DNA from: Candidatus Alkanophagales archaeon | Lineage (GTDB): Archaea > Halobacteriota > Syntropharchaeia > Alkanophagales > B39-G2 | Direction of reading: 5' to 3' | Length of the DNA stretch: 7,070 nucleotides | Assembly: GCA_003661185.1 (NCBI GenBank) | Contig: QMVQ01000079.1 | Location: 1-7,070, forward strand | In this document: piece by piece, positions 5,596 to 7,070 of the stretch | Numbering within the stretch: position 1 is the first letter of the stretch | How the letters are laid out: each line of letters begins with the position of its first letter | Made by a program: the position numbers and the translations under genes | Notes under the pieces: model-generated | Told to the model about the DNA's origin: nothing | The model's input: the letters and a program-made list of their open reading frames with translations, nothing else | The model's database searches: none

Positions 5596-7070
5596 AATCA
5601 TTTTCGGATGTTGCAATGACGATGGCATCGTGGTCCATCCATATCCAAAGCCCATCCTGAGGTGTCACCTCGAAATTGTTACTCATCATTCCGGCGATGT
5701 GGCTTAGGTAGTTCTGGTTGGCGGCGTCCCATTTGGTGATGCTGGTGCAGCCCAACAAGTTACAAATTTCTTCTGCGCTCCCGCTGATGCCGCCGATGAG
5801 GTTCCAGCCGGCTTTGAGCACGTAGGTCGTCGAGTTTAAGGGCACGCCGGTGATTTGCGTGTCGTGGCGGCGTTCGGAGTAAACCCAGTAGCCCTCTTCG
5901 GAGCTGAGCATGAAGTTGTTCGCAGCGGTGTCTCTGACGTGGCTTATGTAAGATTTTGTGGCAGGGTCCCATCGTGTTATTACGGTGATGTCTGCGGCGT
6001 TGCAGAAGCTTTCAGCATCTACGGAGACGTTTAACGGCAATCCTATGAGGTTCCAGTCGGGATAGAGCATTATGTCCGCGGAACTGAGCAGCGTGACGTT
6101 CGTGCTGTTGATGCCCACGTTTCCTGCTTTGTCAACAGCTTTCACGAGTATGATGTTGGCGCCGCCGTCATGGAGCTGGACTTCCGCCCGATATTCGTTT
6201 CCGTTAATCTCGGCGTCTACGCCGTTTACCGTGATTGACAATATTCCAGAGCCGCTTTCTGCGAATGTGCCTGTTACGGTATAAGGATTCTCAAGGGTTT
6301 CTACATCGACCTCGTCTATGGTTACTTGAGGTGGCACGGTGTCAAGGGTGAAAGAACGGACGTCTGAGGAAGTGACCATGAATGAATCCGTCACCAAGAC
6401 CTTCCAATACCAAGTGCCATCGGCGAGCTGGACGTATCGGCGGTCAGCGGCGCCGACATTTATGACTCTGAGAGCTGGGCTGTCGAAGGTGTTTTCGGCG
6501 TCTATGTAGAGCGTGAAGTTCAAGGAATCGCCGTCAGGGTCGCCACCATGCCACCCGAAGGCGACGACGGAATCGTTAAGTATGGCGGCGTTCTCAGGGC
6601 TTTCAAGGATTACTAAGGGTGCGGCATTGAGTATCAGGTCGGGGAGGCGTTGAGGCTCTTCGCTCAAGTCAATTGTGGCGTTAAGTTCCGCCATGCTTTC
6701 TCCGAGCGTCGCTGTTATTTTCATCTGGTCGCCGTCGTTGTAGGTTTGGAGATTTGCGAGTTCGAAGGTGTAACTGCCGTCAGCTGCAGTCGTGGTGTGA
6801 AGCGTGCCGCTTTCGTGCGTCAGCGTTACGCTCACGTTCGTTGCGTTTTCGAGGCTGTGCGTGAAGACAAAGCCGTAGACGGTGTGCGGCGGCGCCGGCA
6901 TGAAGCCGCTCGGCGTAAGTTCGAAGTTGAGCATCTTTGCCTCTCCGGATGAGAGCGAGACCTGTTTGCTCTGGTTGTTGTAGCCCGCGGCAGATGCTGT
7001 TACGATATAGTCACCAGCGGGTAGCGTCATGAGATAAGCGCCCGTCTCATTCGTTGCGGTTGAGAAGTTG
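5594..7070 (-). CDS. Large multidomain surface protein (CarboxypepD_reg-like, FN3/Ig-like, tandem WNLIG repeats), 5' partial
   Basis: The frame is open to the right edge; the residues before the first internal ATG at 7030 (NFSTATNETGAYL) complete a regulatory-like domain, so the true start and any signal peptide lie beyond 7070. Counting visible residues from base 7069, the order is: the end of a first CarboxypepD_reg-like domain (1-52, TLPAGDYIVTASAAGY); a second one (61-148, with TTTAADGSYTFELANL); a fibronectin-III-like domain (151-245, GDPDGDSLNFTLYID, DGTWYWKVLVTD); an Ig-like domain (247-329, NGNEYRAEVQL..., VDKAGNVG); and two tandem repeats of about 67-82 residues, each with a WNLIG start, an IT(R/K)WD segment, Y(I/L)SH, NNF and a G(Y/L)W end. 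The protein ends IVIATSEND with no membrane anchor, so it may be retained through its missing N-terminus or be released. Such proteins are extracellular and commonly bind ligands or other surface proteins. The domain calls are good; the function is inferred. Confidence 0.85.
   Translation of the reverse strand, partial: NFSTATNETGAYLMTLPAGDYIVTASAAGYNNQSKQVSLSSGEAKMLNFELTPSGFMPAPPHTVYGFVFTHSLENATNVSVTLTHESGTLHTTTAADGSYTFELANLQTYNDGDQMKITATLGESMAELNATIDLSEEPQRLPDLILNAAPLVILESPENAAILNDSVVAFGWHGGDPDGDSLNFTLYIDAENTFDSPALRVINVGAADRRYVQLADGTWYWKVLVTDSFMVTSSDVRSFTLDTVPPQVTIDEVDVETLENPYTVTGTFAESGSGILSITVNGVDAEINGNEYRAEVQLHDGGANIILVKAVDKAGNVGINSTNVTLLSSADIMLYPDWNLIGLPLNVSVDAESFCNAADITVITRWDPATKSYISHVRDTAANNFMLSSEEGYWVYSERRHDTQITGVPLNSTTYVLKAGWNLIGGISGSAEEICNLLGCTSITKWDAANQNYLSHIAGMMSNNFEVTPQDGLWIWMDHDAIVIATSEND
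5615..5815 (-). repeat. Second WNLIG repeat of the large surface protein
   Basis: This codes KAGWNLIGG... ITKWDAANQNYLSH ... NNFEV ... GLWIW. It aligns position by position with the preceding repeat at 5819-6064 but is shorter in the C-terminal linker. It carries two cysteines (IC..LLGC). Confidence 0.75.
5819..6064 (-). repeat. First WNLIG repeat of the large surface protein
   Basis: This codes YPDWNLIGLP ... ITRWDPATKSYISH ... NNFML ... GYWVYS followed by a linker. It shares the WNLIG, WD, SH, NNF and GYW-type landmarks with the second repeat, at divergence high enough to be an old duplication rather than a recent slippage event. Confidence 0.75.
6764..6793 (-). repeat. 30-base block identical to 4786-4815
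   Basis: This is the partner of the identical block in the C-terminal gene of the cluster. It codes the TTTAADGSYTF core; the gene between them carries a diverged version at about 5336-5365. Confidence 0.75.

Noticed and set aside
6650..6952. 100-codon open frame on the plus strand opposite the large surface protein
   Set aside because: It is a by-product of the codon composition of the minus-strand gene, and a similar shadow occurs over the paralogous domain at 4675-4935.
1..7070. CRISPR arrays, insertion sequences, tRNA genes or defence systems
   Set aside because: No regularly spaced direct repeats, transposase motifs, tRNA-like cloverleaf or nuclease/toxin domains were seen; the ATPase alone is not evidence of a defence system.

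Overview
The window looks like an archaeal chromosome fragment. The supporting signs are a TATA box (CTTATATATTA) about 26 bases upstream of a start codon with no Shine-Dalgarno sequence, an archaeal-type TtuA/NcsA tRNA thiolase, an archaeal-family AAA ATPase, a DUF2325 protein of archaeal flavour, and secreted proteins built from carboxypeptidase-regulatory-like beta-sandwiches, one ending in a PEF-CTERM-like sorting signal. That mix is most typical of methanogen-related Halobacteriota (Methanosarcinales, Syntrophoarchaeia or ANME-1-like lineages). The placement is an inference from protein style; there is no marker gene such as rRNA in the window. No tRNA, rRNA, CRISPR array, transposase or integrase is visible, and no gene-free stretch exceeds about 120 bases.

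Left part, plus strand (1-1522): a 5'-truncated BioD-like/DRTGG-domain protein is followed after 28 bases by a full-length APS kinase (cysC). They are probably co-transcribed. Next, on the minus strand (1580-3602), a two-gene unit runs ttuA/ncsA (tRNA 2-thiolation enzyme), then an AAA ATPase with a C-terminal winged-helix-like region. The ATPase start is fixed by an extended Shine-Dalgarno match at base 2659, so its longest possible reading frame is too long.

Centre (3603-4194): a 117-base AT-rich divergent promoter region carries TATA-like elements about 26 bases from both start codons, which predicts leaderless mRNAs both ways, and two short palindromes lie between the TATA elements. It drives ttuA leftward and, rightward, a small DUF2325 gene that overlaps by 23 bases a 55-codon gene of unknown function. 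This two-gene unit is the least explained part of the window.

Right part, minus strand (4240-7070): three consecutive genes for exported proteins share a carboxypeptidase-regulatory-like domain with an almost identical TTTAADGSY core. The order of transcription is a large multidomain protein (its start lies beyond the right edge), a small protein with signal peptide and PEF-CTERM-like anchor, and a signal-peptide protein with a distinctive C-terminal beta domain. Spacings of 26 bases and a 4-base ATGA overlap suggest an operon for cell-surface proteins that arose by domain duplication. Most of the window is recognisable family biology; the best candidates for something undescribed are the DUF2325 plus small-protein unit and the surface-protein operon.
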